Positions 18,002-26,960 are shown, counted from the first letter of the stretch. The stretch is DNA of 64,000 nt from Spirochaetaceae bacterium UBA6089 (GCA_002435985.1 DIXD01000024.1:1-64000), one strand, 5' to 3'. The notes: generated by a model from the letters alone, not told the origin. Program-made: numbers and translations.

Positions 18002-21000
18002 AAATCCGCAACAAAGAATATGTGAAGGTTTCTCTTCTTTGGGTCTTCGGCATATTCATATTTGTTCTATTTACGGTGCTCATTGCCTCTCCCTTTATCC
18101 TCTGGATTATGCAGCCCTACCGTCAGCTCGATATCTGGGTCGTCGACAAAACTGTGCCGTACCCGGATTTTAGAGAGCACGCGGGCCTGTTTTGGCTGCT
18201 GAACAATGAGAAGATCTCCAAGCCGGGTACGAAGGTGTTGTACGATGTGCGAACGGATTACTACGGATTTTATCCCTTTGCCAAGGATGAGTGGCGGACC
18301 ATCCCGATACCTCGGGGTGCAAAAAGGCCTGACCTCATTTATATCGCGGATACCTATGGTGTCTATCGCGACGATTACATGCAGAAAAAGCTCCCGAATG
18401 ATTTTTCTTCGATCATATACGGCGGCTTAGACAATGATGACTATACTACCATCCAGGAGTCTCTGGGCGATGGGAACACACTTATCGCCGAGTTCAACAC
18501 TGCGGCGTCGCCGACCAATGGCAGGGATCGGGCACTTTTTGGCCGTCTTATAGGACTTAAATGGTATGGATGGATAGGGAATTATTACGAAAGCCTCGCG
18601 AAGAACGGCGGTGTTCCCGACTGGGTCGTCGAGAATTGGGAGACCGAAAGAAACCAGATATGGGAATATTCGGGACGAGGCATCGTGCTGCTCGACGAGG
18701 GTGGCAGGGTCGAGGTACTCACTGAGCAAGAAGACATCGGCAAGAACGGAATGAAAGTGGTATTCGAGCAACAGTGGGCTAAGACGATCGGCATACAGAA
18801 GCCTACTTCATACCGTTACTGGTTCGAATGGGTAAGTACCGATCCACTTGTCGAGGAAATCGCACACTATGATCTCGATTTGACTCCTTCTGGAAAGCAC
18901 AAGCTCGACGCCCTGGGGTTGCCCAATGTTTTTCCCGCAGTGGTACGATTCAAGAACAATCAATGTACCAGCTGGTATTTTGCAGGCGACTTCGCTGATC
19001 TACAGTTTTCGGGTACCACCTACCGTATGAGGGGCATCCAGACCATAAAGCGCGTGCTGGCCGACGACACCGTGGACAACAACAGCTATTTCTTTTGGAA
19101 CGTGTATGCACCACTCATGCATTACATTCTCTCCACCATTGAACGACACAAGGTAGATGCGGAGGCGACGATGAAACCGCCCGAGCTGCAGGTAAATGTA
19201 CGGGCGGTAAAAGAAGGCTTCCAGTTGAAATCGACAGAAGGAGAATGGCGTACGATCTTTCTCCGCAGCGTTAACCTGGGTATCGCCGAGCCGGGGAAAT
19301 ATTTTACGAATTTTCCTTCCGACAGCGATACCTATGTGCGCTGGCTTGAGGATATAGGCAGACTTGGGGCGAATACGGTGCGCGTCTATACCTTGTTGCC
19401 ACCGGAATTCTACCGCGCGCTCAAGATCTATAACCAGACCCATCCGGACAGACCCCTCTTTTTGTTGCAGGAGATATGGCCCGAAGAGCACCCGCCCGGC
19501 AACGATTATCTGCAGCCTGCATACCAGGAAGCGTATTTGAAGGAAATACAGTATGCCATCGATGCGGTGTACGGCAGAGCGAATGTTCCCCAGCGTACGG
19601 GGCGTGCGTGGGGTTTGTATTCCGTGGATGTCTCGCAGTGGCTCATAGGCTGGCTTGTGGGCAGAGAGCTCGAAAGCGCCGAAGTAATGCAGACCGATGC
19701 ATCTCATCAAGGTGTGACGTATACCGGCAACTATGTGTCGGCAGGGCAGGGGGCCTCGCCGACAGAGGTGTGGCTCGCAGCGTCGCTCGATGCGGCGGCG
19801 ATGGCGGAGGCGGAACGCTACGGGACTTTACACCCTGTGGGCATCGTGAGCTGGCCTACATTGGATCCCCTCGAGCATGATACGGAGTGGGATCCCGAAA
19901 CAGGCAAACGTAACCGCTGGAATGACCGAGCGAGTGTCTCGATAGAGCATCTCGATGTCACCGAAAAGATGGGCGCAGGGCTCTTCGGTGCCTATCATAT
20001 TTACCCAAACTATCCGGACTTCATCGTCAACGAACCTGCCTATGATAGGTACCACGATCAATTCGGCGTACTGCGGTACGGGGGCTATCTCGAGGAATTC
20101 ATGACGACGCACACTCGCTACCCCGCCGTTGTTGCGGAATTTGGCATGGCTAACGGCGCGGGGGTGGCACATATCTCATCCGACGGGCTCAACCATGGAG
20201 GCGTCGACGAGACCACTGCCGGCAGGGATATTCTGCGCATGTATACGGCTATCCAAAAGACAGGGTACGCAGGTGCATCGATCTTTGAGTTCATGGATGA
20301 GTGGGCAAAGAAAACCTGGGTTACCGAACCTTTTATGATACCCTTCGATCGCAGAGTCTTGTGGCATAATGTCGTCGATCCCGAGCAGAATTACGGCCTC
20401 ATCGCCAACGAGGCAGTGCCACCCACGCTCATTGAGCAGCAAATTCAAGGGATCGAGGTGTTGTCGGATCTAGAGGTTATGCACGACGCCTCGTATCTCT
20501 ATCTCACGCTCCGGCTGGCGGGATTGAAGTCGCCGACGGAGTATGAAATTCTCCTTGGTATCGATACCTATGACCGCACGCTGGGACAGATGCGCTGGCC
20601 CGGGAATTTAGACAAGACGGCCTCGGGGTTGGAATTCCTTCTCGATATCAAAAACAATGAGGCTAGATTGTTGGTTATTCCATCGTACAATATCGCCTCA
20701 TCGAAATACGCGTCGACCCTTCGCCGCGACGGCATGTTTGAAGAAATCAGTATGCTGGTCAACGGTACAGTCACGACGAAAGATGGCAGAGTCATACCCG
20801 AAAAGCGCTTCGATGCCTCACATATGCGGCAGGGATCCTTCGATGAAGCCGGTAATCTCTGGTACGTCGAAGGGAATTCGATCCATGTACGCATACCGTG
20901 GAATCGTCTCAACGTGACGGATCCCTCTTCGCTCAGAGTGCTGCACGACACACGAAATATAGGCTCGCCCGAAACGGATATGCTCAGGACGACACGCACG

Positions 21001-21231
21001 GACGGCTTTGTGTTCGATGCGCGCGTACTCGATCCCGCGACGCGAGCACAGGTGGGGAGCCTAAACGCAAATACGGGCTCTCCCTATATGTGGCAAGGAT
21101 GGGAGGAGACCCCTCCATACCGTAAACGGATCAAGAAGAGCTACATGATAGTCCGCGATGCATGGGAGCAGGAAGCCGAAAAGGAAAAGGCCATCCTCGT
21201 CGATTTTGTAGGGACAAAAGAGGCGCGGTGA
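17998..21231 (+). CDS. Membrane-tethered glycosidase-like protein
   Basis: A 1077-residue protein with a single N-terminal membrane helix (about 12-38) and a large periplasmic part. Residues about 430-780 look like a clan GH-A TIM barrel: SVNLGIAEPG, LGANTVRVYTLLPP, a strand-4-like GWLVGRELES with candidate acid/base Glu557, and a strand-7-like VVAEFGMANG with candidate nucleophile Glu714, then SIFEFMDEW. Residues about 810-1040 are a beta-sandwich resembling CBM9-type modules (ASYLYLTLRLAGL). Residues about 45-400 are unassigned. It follows the glycosyltransferase with an ATGA overlap, so trimming, branching or transglycosylating its polymer is the natural guess. GH family not assigned. Confidence 0.75.
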   Translation: MKIRNKEYVKVSLLWVFGIFIFVLFTVLIASPFILWIMQPYRQLDIWVVDKTVPYPDFREHAGLFWLLNNEKISKPGTKVLYDVRTDYYGFYPFAKDEWRTIPIPRGAKRPDLIYIADTYGVYRDDYMQKKLPNDFSSIIYGGLDNDDYTTIQESLGDGNTLIAEFNTAASPTNGRDRALFGRLIGLKWYGWIGNYYESLAKNGGVPDWVVENWETERNQIWEYSGRGIVLLDEGGRVEVLTEQEDIGKNGMKVVFEQQWAKTIGIQKPTSYRYWFEWVSTDPLVEEIAHYDLDLTPSGKHKLDALGLPNVFPAVVRFKNNQCTSWYFAGDFADLQFSGTTYRMRGIQTIKRVLADDTVDNNSYFFWNVYAPLMHYILSTIERHKVDAEATMKPPELQVNVRAVKEGFQLKSTEGEWRTIFLRSVNLGIAEPGKYFTNFPSDSDTYVRWLEDIGRLGANTVRVYTLLPPEFYRALKIYNQTHPDRPLFLLQEIWPEEHPPGNDYLQPAYQEAYLKEIQYAIDAVYGRANVPQRTGRAWGLYSVDVSQWLIGWLVGRELESAEVMQTDASHQGVTYTGNYVSAGQGASPTEVWLAASLDAAAMAEAERYGTLHPVGIVSWPTLDPLEHDTEWDPETGKRNRWNDRASVSIEHLDVTEKMGAGLFGAYHIYPNYPDFIVNEPAYDRYHDQFGVLRYGGYLEEFMTTHTRYPAVVAEFGMANGAGVAHISSDGLNHGGVDETTAGRDILRMYTAIQKTGYAGASIFEFMDEWAKKTWVTEPFMIPFDRRVLWHNVVDPEQNYGLIANEAVPPTLIEQQIQGIEVLSDLEVMHDASYLYLTLRLAGLKSPTEYEILLGIDTYDRTLGQMRWPGNLDKTASGLEFLLDIKNNEARLLVIPSYNIASSKYASTLRRDGMFEEISMLVNGTVTTKDGRVIPEKRFDASHMRQGSFDEAGNLWYVEGNSIHVRIPWNRLNVTDPSSLRVLHDTRNIGSPETDMLRTTRTDGFVFDARVLDPATRAQVGSLNANTGSPYMWQGWEETPPYRKRIKKSYMIVRDAWEQEAEKEKAILVDFVGTKEAR

Positions 21232-21261
21232 TATATAGTCAGAGAAGAAAGGAAAGCACAG

Positions 21262-22380
21262 ATGGAAGATCTACGACTTAGAAAACTCGCTCATCTCTTG
21301 GTGAATTACTCGACCAAGGTCAAGCCCGGCGACAGGGTGCTCATCGAAAATGTGAACCCTGAGCCCGATTTTCTGCGCCTGCTCATCGAGGAGGTACATG
21401 CGGCCGGCGGGCTCGCCTTCCTCTCCCTGCGGGATAGGCGGCTCGAGCGCACGCTTTTTATGAATGCGCCCGAGGAGCAGTTTGTGCTGCAGGCCGAATT
21501 CGAGCGCGCCCGCATGGAAGAAATGAATGTCTATATCGGCTTTACGAGCTTGCAGAACGCCTTCGCGTGGGAGGACCTACCGCAGGACAAAATCGAGCTC
21601 TATAATCGTCACATCTGGAAAAAAGTGCACATAGAGCGGCGCATCACCAACACCCGATGGGTCGTCCTGCGCTACCCGAGCGCGGCCATGGCCCAGAACG
21701 CCGGTATGAGCGAGGAGCGCTTCGAACAATTTTATTTTGATGTCTGCACCATGGACTATGCCAAGATGTCCCGCGCCATGGACGCCCTCGTGGGCCTCCT
21801 CGAAAAGAGCGACAGGGTCCGCATCGTAGCGCCCGGCACGGACCTTGAATTCTCGATTGCGGGCATGCCTGCGATCAAATGCGACGGCACCATGAATATC
21901 CCCGATGGTGAGGTCTACACCGCTCCTCTCCGCGAATCGGTGAATGGCGTGCTCAGTTACAACACGCCGAGCGAAAAGGATGGCTTCAAGTTCGAGAATA
22001 TCGTCTTCGAGTTCGAGAAAGGCAAAATCGTCGACGCAAAAGCCAACGACACCGCGCGCATCAACAAGATTCTCGACATCGACGAGGGTGCGCGATATCT
22101 TGGTGAATTTTCATTCGGGCTCAACCCGTACATTACAAGGCCGATGCTCGAGACCCTGTTCGACGAAAAGATTGCAGGCTCACTGCACATCACACCCGGC
22201 AATTCGTACGACGACTGCGACAACGGCAACCATTCTGCCCTTCACTGGGACATCGTCCTTATGCAGGGTGCGGACTCGGGCGGCGGCGAGGTCTGGATCG
22301 ACGGGGAACTGATACGCAAGGATGGCCTCTTCGTCGTGCCGGAGCTGCTCGCGCTGAATCCCGATGCCCTGAAAGGCTGA
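21262..22380 (+). CDS. M29-family metallo-aminopeptidase (AmpS/PepS type)
   Basis: A 372-residue cytosolic peptidase that removes N-terminal residues. All six di-metal ligand positions can be placed: Glu217 (DGEVYTAP), Glu282 (YLGEFSFG), His309 (LHITPG), Tyr316, His328 and Asp330 (HWDIVL). The spacing His-7-Tyr and His-2-Asp agrees with the family. Length is close to the usual 370-410. AGAAAGGAAAG precedes the ATG. It lies 30 bases after the polysaccharide operon on the same strand and may be read through from it, but a functional link is unlikely. Confidence 0.92.
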   Translation: MEDLRLRKLAHLLVNYSTKVKPGDRVLIENVNPEPDFLRLLIEEVHAAGGLAFLSLRDRRLERTLFMNAPEEQFVLQAEFERARMEEMNVYIGFTSLQNAFAWEDLPQDKIELYNRHIWKKVHIERRITNTRWVVLRYPSAAMAQNAGMSEERFEQFYFDVCTMDYAKMSRAMDALVGLLEKSDRVRIVAPGTDLEFSIAGMPAIKCDGTMNIPDGEVYTAPLRESVNGVLSYNTPSEKDGFKFENIVFEFEKGKIVDAKANDTARINKILDIDEGARYLGEFSFGLNPYITRPMLETLFDEKIAGSLHITPGNSYDDCDNGNHSALHWDIVLMQGADSGGGEVWIDGELIRKDGLFVVPELLALNPDALKG

Positions 22381-22433
22381 GCTTCCTGGCATCGGTGAAT
22401 CGGTGAAGTGCGCTGCCTACGAAGCCTTCTGTA

Positions 22434-22664
22434 TTATTCACCATCGTCGCCGATAGCCTGGACAGGGCACTCCTCCTGCGCCTGGACCGCGAGGCTGGTC
22501 TCTTCTGCTGTTTCGGGCTGGCGTACCACGATGGCCTGCCCCTCGTTGTTCAGCGCAAATATATCGGGTGCAGTCGATGTACACAGGCCACAGCCGGTAC
22601 ACGAGGCGTCGACATACCATTTACCTTTTACATTATCCGGAAGTCTGGCTGACTTGTCGGCCAT
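22434..22664 (-). CDS. Single-cluster 4Fe-4S ferredoxin
   Basis: A 76-residue electron carrier. Three ligands are CTGCGLC (Cys22, 25, 28) and the fourth is Cys66 in ECPVQAI, the pattern of a monocluster ferredoxin of the Thermotoga/Desulfovibrio type. The acidic surface between (ETAEET) is typical. An AAGGAG site lies seven bases before the ATG. A short stem, GCCGG-AAAA-CCGGC (22678-22691), lies just upstream in its leader. Its redox partners are not nearby. Confidence 0.93.
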   Translation of the reverse strand: MADKSARLPDNVKGKWYVDASCTGCGLCTSTAPDIFALNNEGQAIVVRQPETAEETSLAVQAQEECPVQAIGDDGE

Positions 22665-22770
22665 ACGTATCTCCTTTGCCGGAAAACCGGCCTTTTTGGA
22701 TCTCTGTTCCCTAAAAATACTATTGTGGCCCGGCGATCGACTATAACTATTATTACGAAACCATTCTTAC

Positions 22771-22808
22771 AAAAAAGGGGGCCGCCCGGTACGTGGGCGG
22801 CCCTTTCC
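22771..22808 (-). terminator. Rho-independent terminator of the Hsp20 gene
   Basis: GGGCCGCCC and GGGCGGCCC flank a seven-base loop, with a six-base A run on the plus strand that gives the U tract on the minus transcript. It starts within ten bases of the Hsp20 stop codon. Confidence 0.88.
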
Positions 22809-22813
22809 CGTGG

Positions 22814-23239
22814 TCAGTCGATTTTTACCTCAATGGCTTTCGGCGCAGCTTCGGGCTTCTTGGGTATGGTGACCTGCAATACTCCGTTCTTGAAGTGAGC
22901 CTCGATGGCGTGTGTATCGACATCATCAGGCAGTGAGAAGGTCCGTACGAACCGGAAATCTCGACGCTCTCTGCGGATCCAGCCTTTCTTGGATTTCTCC
23001 GATTTATCCTCGGATTTTTCACTCTTCGCGGTGGAAAGAGTGAGCTGTCCACCACGCACTTCGAGCTTGATATCCTTTTCGCTCAACCCGGGGAGCTCAG
23101 CCTCGAGCATGTATTTGTCGCCCTCTTCGTAGACGTCGATTACCGGGGTGCGGAACCTCGGCGTGGAGAACCAGTCATCGTTGAAGAATCTCTCCATTAG
23201 CTCAAAGGGATTGTTTTCATACACCTGCAAGCCATCCAT
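22814..23239 (-). CDS. Small heat-shock protein (Hsp20/alpha-crystallin)
   Basis: A 141-residue chaperone that holds unfolded proteins. The alpha-crystallin domain runs from about 30 to 128: PVIDVYEEGDKYMLEAELPG, the beta-strand LEVRGGQLTLS, the RRERRDFRFVRTFSLP dimer loop region and the closing GVLQVTIPK strand. The C-terminal IxI-type tail is PKAIEVKI. A Ser/Lys/Glu-rich stretch (KSEKSEDKSEKSKK) replaces the usual short loop before the dimer strand. A GGAGG site precedes the ATG. No CIRCE element is visible upstream. Confidence 0.95.
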   Translation of the reverse strand: MDGLQVYENNPFELMERFFNDDWFSTPRFRTPVIDVYEEGDKYMLEAELPGLSEKDIKLEVRGGQLTLSTAKSEKSEDKSEKSKKGWIRRERRDFRFVRTFSLPDDVDTHAIEAHFKNGVLQVTIPKKPEAAPKAIEVKID

Positions 23240-23339
23240 AAGTGACCTCCATTATGCGGTGAATCTCGGCGGATGTAGATCCTCACGGGATCCTGACAAT
23301 CCGTCCGGAGCCCTATTCGGCGCTCATTTATAGTATCAG

Positions 23340-23623
23340 CAAGAAATATGCCAAAATAAAAAAATAATAATAATTCATACTTTATTGTAATATATAGAAT
23401 TAAATTTACTACTGCTGAGTCTTAACTGCCTGGCTTTTGAGAGCGCTCTTCGTTGGGCCTGTATGAAACGGCGCTTGTGCCAAGCAGCCTTTCTCTGTAT
23501 ATCCGAACGACACACATGTATTAAAATGAACCATTCGTCTGTATATAATTGAAACAAATGGCCGACAAAACCCTCTCGTGGTTGTCCGTGCAGTGTGCTT
23601 TCATGCCGGCAGAACAGCCCCCC
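23340..23623. other. AT-rich stretch without a convincing gene
   Basis: After the Hsp20 promoter region the sequence becomes much richer in A and T (for example the AAAAAAATAATAATAATT tract near 23360) than either side. A 99-codon frame is open on the minus strand (23375-23674), but it begins inside the inverted repeat at 23624-23669, lacks a ribosome site and has no recognisable domain. It could be a decayed gene or an old insertion scar. Confidence 0.5.
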
Positions 23624-23669
23624 TAGTGCTCTCAACCTTGTGCAAAGGCCAAGAAGGTTGAGAGCACTA
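23624..23669. repeat. Perfect 16-bp inverted repeat (hairpin)
   Basis: TAGTGCTCTCAACCTT (23624-23639) and its exact complement (23654-23669) flank a 14-base loop. It lies 15 bases downstream of the stop codon of the ABC fusion gene, which reads toward it. No T tract follows, so it is not a standard terminator; it may act as one, stabilise the 3' end, or be an element end or protein site. Confidence 0.85.
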
Positions 23670-23683
23670 GCCACGTCGTGCGC

Positions 23684-25417
23684 CTACGTATTCTGGCGCC
23701 ACCTCAGAAGATATGCCTCGATGGCGTCGATGATCAGATAGAGGACTAGACCGAACAGAGAAAGAGCGAGGATGGCCGCATACATATCGGGGTAATCGAT
23801 GCGCGACCACGCGTCCATGATGTACCAGCCGAGCCCGTCGATGGAAGCGAAAGTCTCCGAGAGGAAGAGCACGGCGATGGCGGTTCCCATGCTGACGCGG
23901 AGCGCGGACATGAGCTCCGGGATCGTGGAGGGTACAATCGCCAGTCTGACGATCGAGAGGCGGGAAAAACCGAGGATTCTTACGCTGTCGAGCAGGGCAG
24001 GAGCGATGCTCTTGGCGGCGTCGCGGCCTGTGACGAAGAGCTGGCCGAAGATGACAAGCCCCATCAAAGCGACTTTCGAAGCGTCGCCAAGCCCCAAAAA
24101 GAGCATGAGGATGGGAAGGAAGGCCACCTTCGGCATCGGGTGGAAGAAGTATATGAGGGGGGCGAAGAAGTTGTCGAAGAAACGAATCCGCCCGGCCAGG
24201 AGCCCTAGCGTCCACGCAAGAGGCCCGGCTGCCAATAGGGCGAGGAAGACGCGCCGGGCCGAGGCCAGCACATGGACCTGGAAGACACCCTTTTGAAAGT
24301 TCTCCGAAAAGCTGGCGAAGGCGAGCCGAGGTGAGGGCAAAAAAGGCCGATTCATGAGCGCGGCGGCAGCCCACCACACCATACAGATGAATATCGCCGC
24401 GGCGAGTATCTGCGCAGTTCTCCTCAAAAAATTCGAGACCGAAGGCGAAAGCCCCGAAGCTGAGCCTGCCGGGGCAGTTCCGCCTTTTATCTTTGGAGTA
24501 GCGTTCTGTGCGGTCTGCGCCTTCCGTGTCACCGCCTCATCGAAGGTTCGGCGGAGTCTGCCCACTGCGGAGAGGTACGACGCGTGCTGACGAGGATCAG
24601 ATTGGCCTAAAGGCTCAGAGGAACCAGGGGAAGATTGCGTCGAATGGCCCTGATCGGAATGGCCCTGATCTGAATGATATTGATCCGGATAGCCCTGATC
24701 CGCCGCCCCGGCGGCGAGTGTCTGCTGCTTTTGTGCTGGAATATCCGGCTTGCTCGGCGCCTGTTCCCACACGTGGGGATTGTGCACCACCGTACAGCCT
24801 TGTACCGGCGTGCTGCCGTCGAGGACGAGGATATCGTCGGCCAGATACACCGCCTCTTCGATCGAGTGCGTGACGAGGACAATGGTCGTGTGGTGCGCGC
24901 GCTGGATCGTGCGCAGCATGTCCTGGACCGACTCACGCGTCAGCGCATCGAGGCTCGAGAATGGTTCGTCCATAAGGATGAGGTCTGCCTCGATGGCGAG
25001 AGCCCTGGCGACCGAAACTCTCTGCTGCATGCCTCCCGAAAGTCGCACCGGGTATACTTTTCGCCACTGAGAAAGCCCGAGCTCTTCGAGGATGTCGCAG
25101 ACTCTTCTGCGGCGCTCCTCGGCAGGTATGCCGAGGGCCTCGAGCCCCAGACCTGCGTTCCGTTCGACGGTCAGCCAGGGCAAAAGGCCGAAATCCTGAA
25201 AGATGAAGCCGATCCTCGACCGCTGTGTCTGGATACTGCCCCCCTGAGGAGATAAAAGACCGGCGATGAGCCGCAGGAGTGTCGTCTTGCCGCAGCCGGA
25301 CGGGCCTATAACCGCCGTGATTCGCTCTTGCTCGAAGTAGGCCGAAAAATGTTCGAAGACGGGGATCGGATTCCCGCGGACGGTATAAGAAAAACTGATG
25401 TTGTCGAGGCTTACCAT
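23684..25417 (-). CDS. ABC transporter ATPase-permease fusion (SsuB-SsuC type)
   Basis: A 577-residue fusion of two usually separate subunits. Residues 1-220 are the ATPase: Walker A GPSGCGKTT, signature LSGGMQQRVSVARAL, Walker B LILMDEP and SHSIEEA-type switch. A linker of about 110 residues contains pentapeptide repeats (DQGHS type). Residues about 335-577 are the permease, with five or six membrane helices and the EAA-loop-like SRLSIVRLAIVPSTIPELMSALRVS. This is the nitrate/sulfonate/taurine/pyrimidine class. Its start overlaps the end of the substrate-binding protein gene by seven bases. The substrate is unknown; the ubiX-ubiA-ubiD genes upstream suggest an aromatic or cofactor precursor. 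Confidence 0.9.
   Translation of the reverse strand: MVSLDNISFSYTVRGNPIPVFEHFSAYFEQERITAVIGPSGCGKTTLLRLIAGLLSPQGGSIQTQRSRIGFIFQDFGLLPWLTVERNAGLGLEALGIPAEERRRRVCDILEELGLSQWRKVYPVRLSGGMQQRVSVARALAIEADLILMDEPFSSLDALTRESVQDMLRTIQRAHHTTIVLVTHSIEEAVYLADDILVLDGSTPVQGCTVVHNPHVWEQAPSKPDIPAQKQQTLAAGAADQGYPDQYHSDQGHSDQGHSTQSSPGSSEPLGQSDPRQHASYLSAVGRLRRTFDEAVTRKAQTAQNATPKIKGGTAPAGSASGLSPSVSNFLRRTAQILAAAIFICMVWWAAAALMNRPFLPSPRLAFASFSENFQKGVFQVHVLASARRVFLALLAAGPLAWTLGLLAGRIRFFDNFFAPLIYFFHPMPKVAFLPILMLFLGLGDASKVALMGLVIFGQLFVTGRDAAKSIAPALLDSVRILGFSRLSIVRLAIVPSTIPELMSALRVSMGTAIAVLFLSETFASIDGLGWYIMDAWSRIDYPDMYAAILALSLFGLVLYLIIDAIEAYLLRWRQNT
24642..24701 (-). repeat. Four 15-bp tandem repeats coding a pentapeptide linker
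   Basis: Four consecutive 15-base units of the form GAATGGCCCTGATCG with few changes. Read on the minus strand they encode DQGYP, DQYHS, DQGHS, DQGHS, in the linker between the ATPase and permease halves of the ABC fusion. Confidence 0.85.
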
Positions 25418-26340
25418 CCGCTTACCATGCCTGCATCGACGAGGTCGGCGGGCTTTGGCAGTACCTTGACGAGGCCCTTCGAGAAGAGCCAGTTTTCGGC
25501 GCTCTCGATGCCTGCGAGAGACGGAAGGCGCGGCTTCTCGTAGACAGGAAACACAAAGGCGCGGGCCGCATCCTCAGGGAAGCTGAGCGAATCGACGAGC
25601 ATCTGTCTGTATTGGTCGGGATTGGCGTTGATGCGCTGGGCCGCCTTCCAGTACGCGCGGTAAAACCGTTGTATCGCGACGGTATTCTTTGCAATAACCG
25701 AAGGTGGAAAGGCGATGACGCCTGCCTCAAGCCCCGAGTCGTCCGAGGAAATGAGAACTTTTGCCCCGCGGAGCTTTGCCGCGGTGAGGAACGGCTCAGG
25801 TAGAACCGCGGCAGGGATCTGGTCAGAGAGCAGCATTTCGAGGCGCACCGGCATCTTCGGCACCGGAACCAAGGTAAGGGAGTTTTGATCGAGCCCCGCG
25901 CGCTCTGCGCTCCAGTCGGCGAAGTAATGGATGATGGTGTTGAGGGATACGGCCACGTTCTTTCCCCCGAGCTCTTTCATGGACTGAATGTTCGATTTGG
26001 GAGAGACCGCGACCCCGTAGCGACCATTCGTGAGGCTCGTGATCTTAAGTGGAAAACCTCCCTGATTCGCGAGCACGACGGCAAGCACATCGGTTACCGC
26101 GCCGTCGATTTTCCCCGCCTGCAGGGCCGAGTCGCGCTCGACCGCGCTCGAGAAGCGCACGAGGTTGACCTCGACGCCTTCGCGCTGAAACAGGCCCTCG
26201 TTCGTCGCCACGATGAGCGGAAGGGAATCGGCATCCGCGAAGATTCCGATGCGCAAGGGACCGGCTGTCTGCACCGAAGGCTGCGCCCAGGGCTGCACAA
26301 GCGCCGCGAGCGCAATCAGGAAAACAGAAAATATTTTCAT
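25411..26340 (-). CDS. Periplasmic substrate-binding protein (NMT1/SsuA type)
   Basis: A 309-residue protein with a signal peptide (MKIFSVFLIALAALVQPWAQ) and a two-lobed binding fold: LRIGIFADADSLPLIVATNEGLF opens the first lobe, and LQAGKIDGAVTD and ELGGKNVAVS are usual for this class. The ATG at 26340 is chosen because it starts the signal peptide; a start nine codons upstream would extend into ubiX. It lies between ubiX and the ABC fusion gene, overlapping the latter by seven bases, and delivers the unknown ligand to it. Confidence 0.88.
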   Translation of the reverse strand: MKIFSVFLIALAALVQPWAQPSVQTAGPLRIGIFADADSLPLIVATNEGLFQREGVEVNLVRFSSAVERDSALQAGKIDGAVTDVLAVVLANQGGFPLKITSLTNGRYGVAVSPKSNIQSMKELGGKNVAVSLNTIIHYFADWSAERAGLDQNSLTLVPVPKMPVRLEMLLSDQIPAAVLPEPFLTAAKLRGAKVLISSDDSGLEAGVIAFPPSVIAKNTVAIQRFYRAYWKAAQRINANPDQYRQMLVDSLSFPEDAARAFVFPVYEKPRLPSLAGIESAENWLFSKGLVKVLPKPADLVDAGMVSGW

Positions 26341-26345
26341 GGGAA

Positions 26346-26951
26346 TTATGGCTCCTCTCGACTCCATCTGAAAACATTTTTATCGATAATGCCCAGATGG
26401 TCAAGTATCCGATACACGACGGTGTCCACGAGGGATTCGATATCCTTGGGTTTGCCGTAAAAGCTGGGAGAGGCGGGAAGGATAACGGCGCCCGCTTCCT
26501 TGAGCTGGGTCATGGCGCGGAGCGAGATCAGAGAGAGCGGGGTCTCGCGGGGCACGAGAATGAGCGGCCACCCCTCCTTGAGGGCAACTGCGCCTGCGCG
26601 GTGGATGAGGTTTGTACAGGTCCCGCTCGAAATAGCGCCCAGTGTACCCATAGAACAGGGAACGATGACGGTGCCCGAGATGCGGAATGAGCCTGAGGCG
26701 ATGGAAGCGGAAAAATCGCTGTTCTCGTGGAGCCGGATGAGGGTGGGAGCACCTTCCGGGCCGCCCTGTCGCTGCAGCTTTCCAAGCCAATAGCCCAGCG
26801 GCCGGCCTGTCTCTTCCAGAAGCACTCGGGCACCCCACTCGCTCGCCACCACATGGAGAATGACGCCTCTTGCGGCGAGTGCGGACATGAGGCGTACCGC
26901 ATAAACGCCACCGGATGCGCCGGTTATGCAGACGAGGTAGCGAATAGGCAT
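26346..26951 (-). CDS. ubiX: UbiX flavin prenyltransferase
   Basis: A 201-residue enzyme that joins FMN with dimethylallyl phosphate to make prenyl-FMN, the cofactor of UbiD. The N-terminal VCITGASGGVYAVRLM is the flavin-phosphate loop; LVPRETPLSLI and the C-terminal PASPSFYGKPKDIESLVD are diagnostic. Length matches the family (190-205). It sits nine bases after ubiA and close to ubiD, so cofactor and user are made together. No good ribosome site is visible; translation is probably coupled to ubiA. Confidence 0.96.
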   Translation of the reverse strand: MPIRYLVCITGASGGVYAVRLMSALAARGVILHVVASEWGARVLLEETGRPLGYWLGKLQRQGGPEGAPTLIRLHENSDFSASIASGSFRISGTVIVPCSMGTLGAISSGTCTNLIHRAGAVALKEGWPLILVPRETPLSLISLRAMTQLKEAGAVILPASPSFYGKPKDIESLVDTVVYRILDHLGIIDKNVFRWSREEP

Positions 26952-26960
26952 AGCTGTATT

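Noticed and set aside
23240..23335. CIRCE heat-shock operator upstream of the Hsp20 gene
   Set aside because: No TTAGCACTC-N9-GAGTGCTAA match was found; only a GGATC direct repeat is present.
23375..23674. 99-residue minus-strand gene
   Set aside because: Starts inside a perfect inverted repeat, lacks a ribosome site, runs through AT-rich sequence and shows no domain; kept only as a possible remnant.
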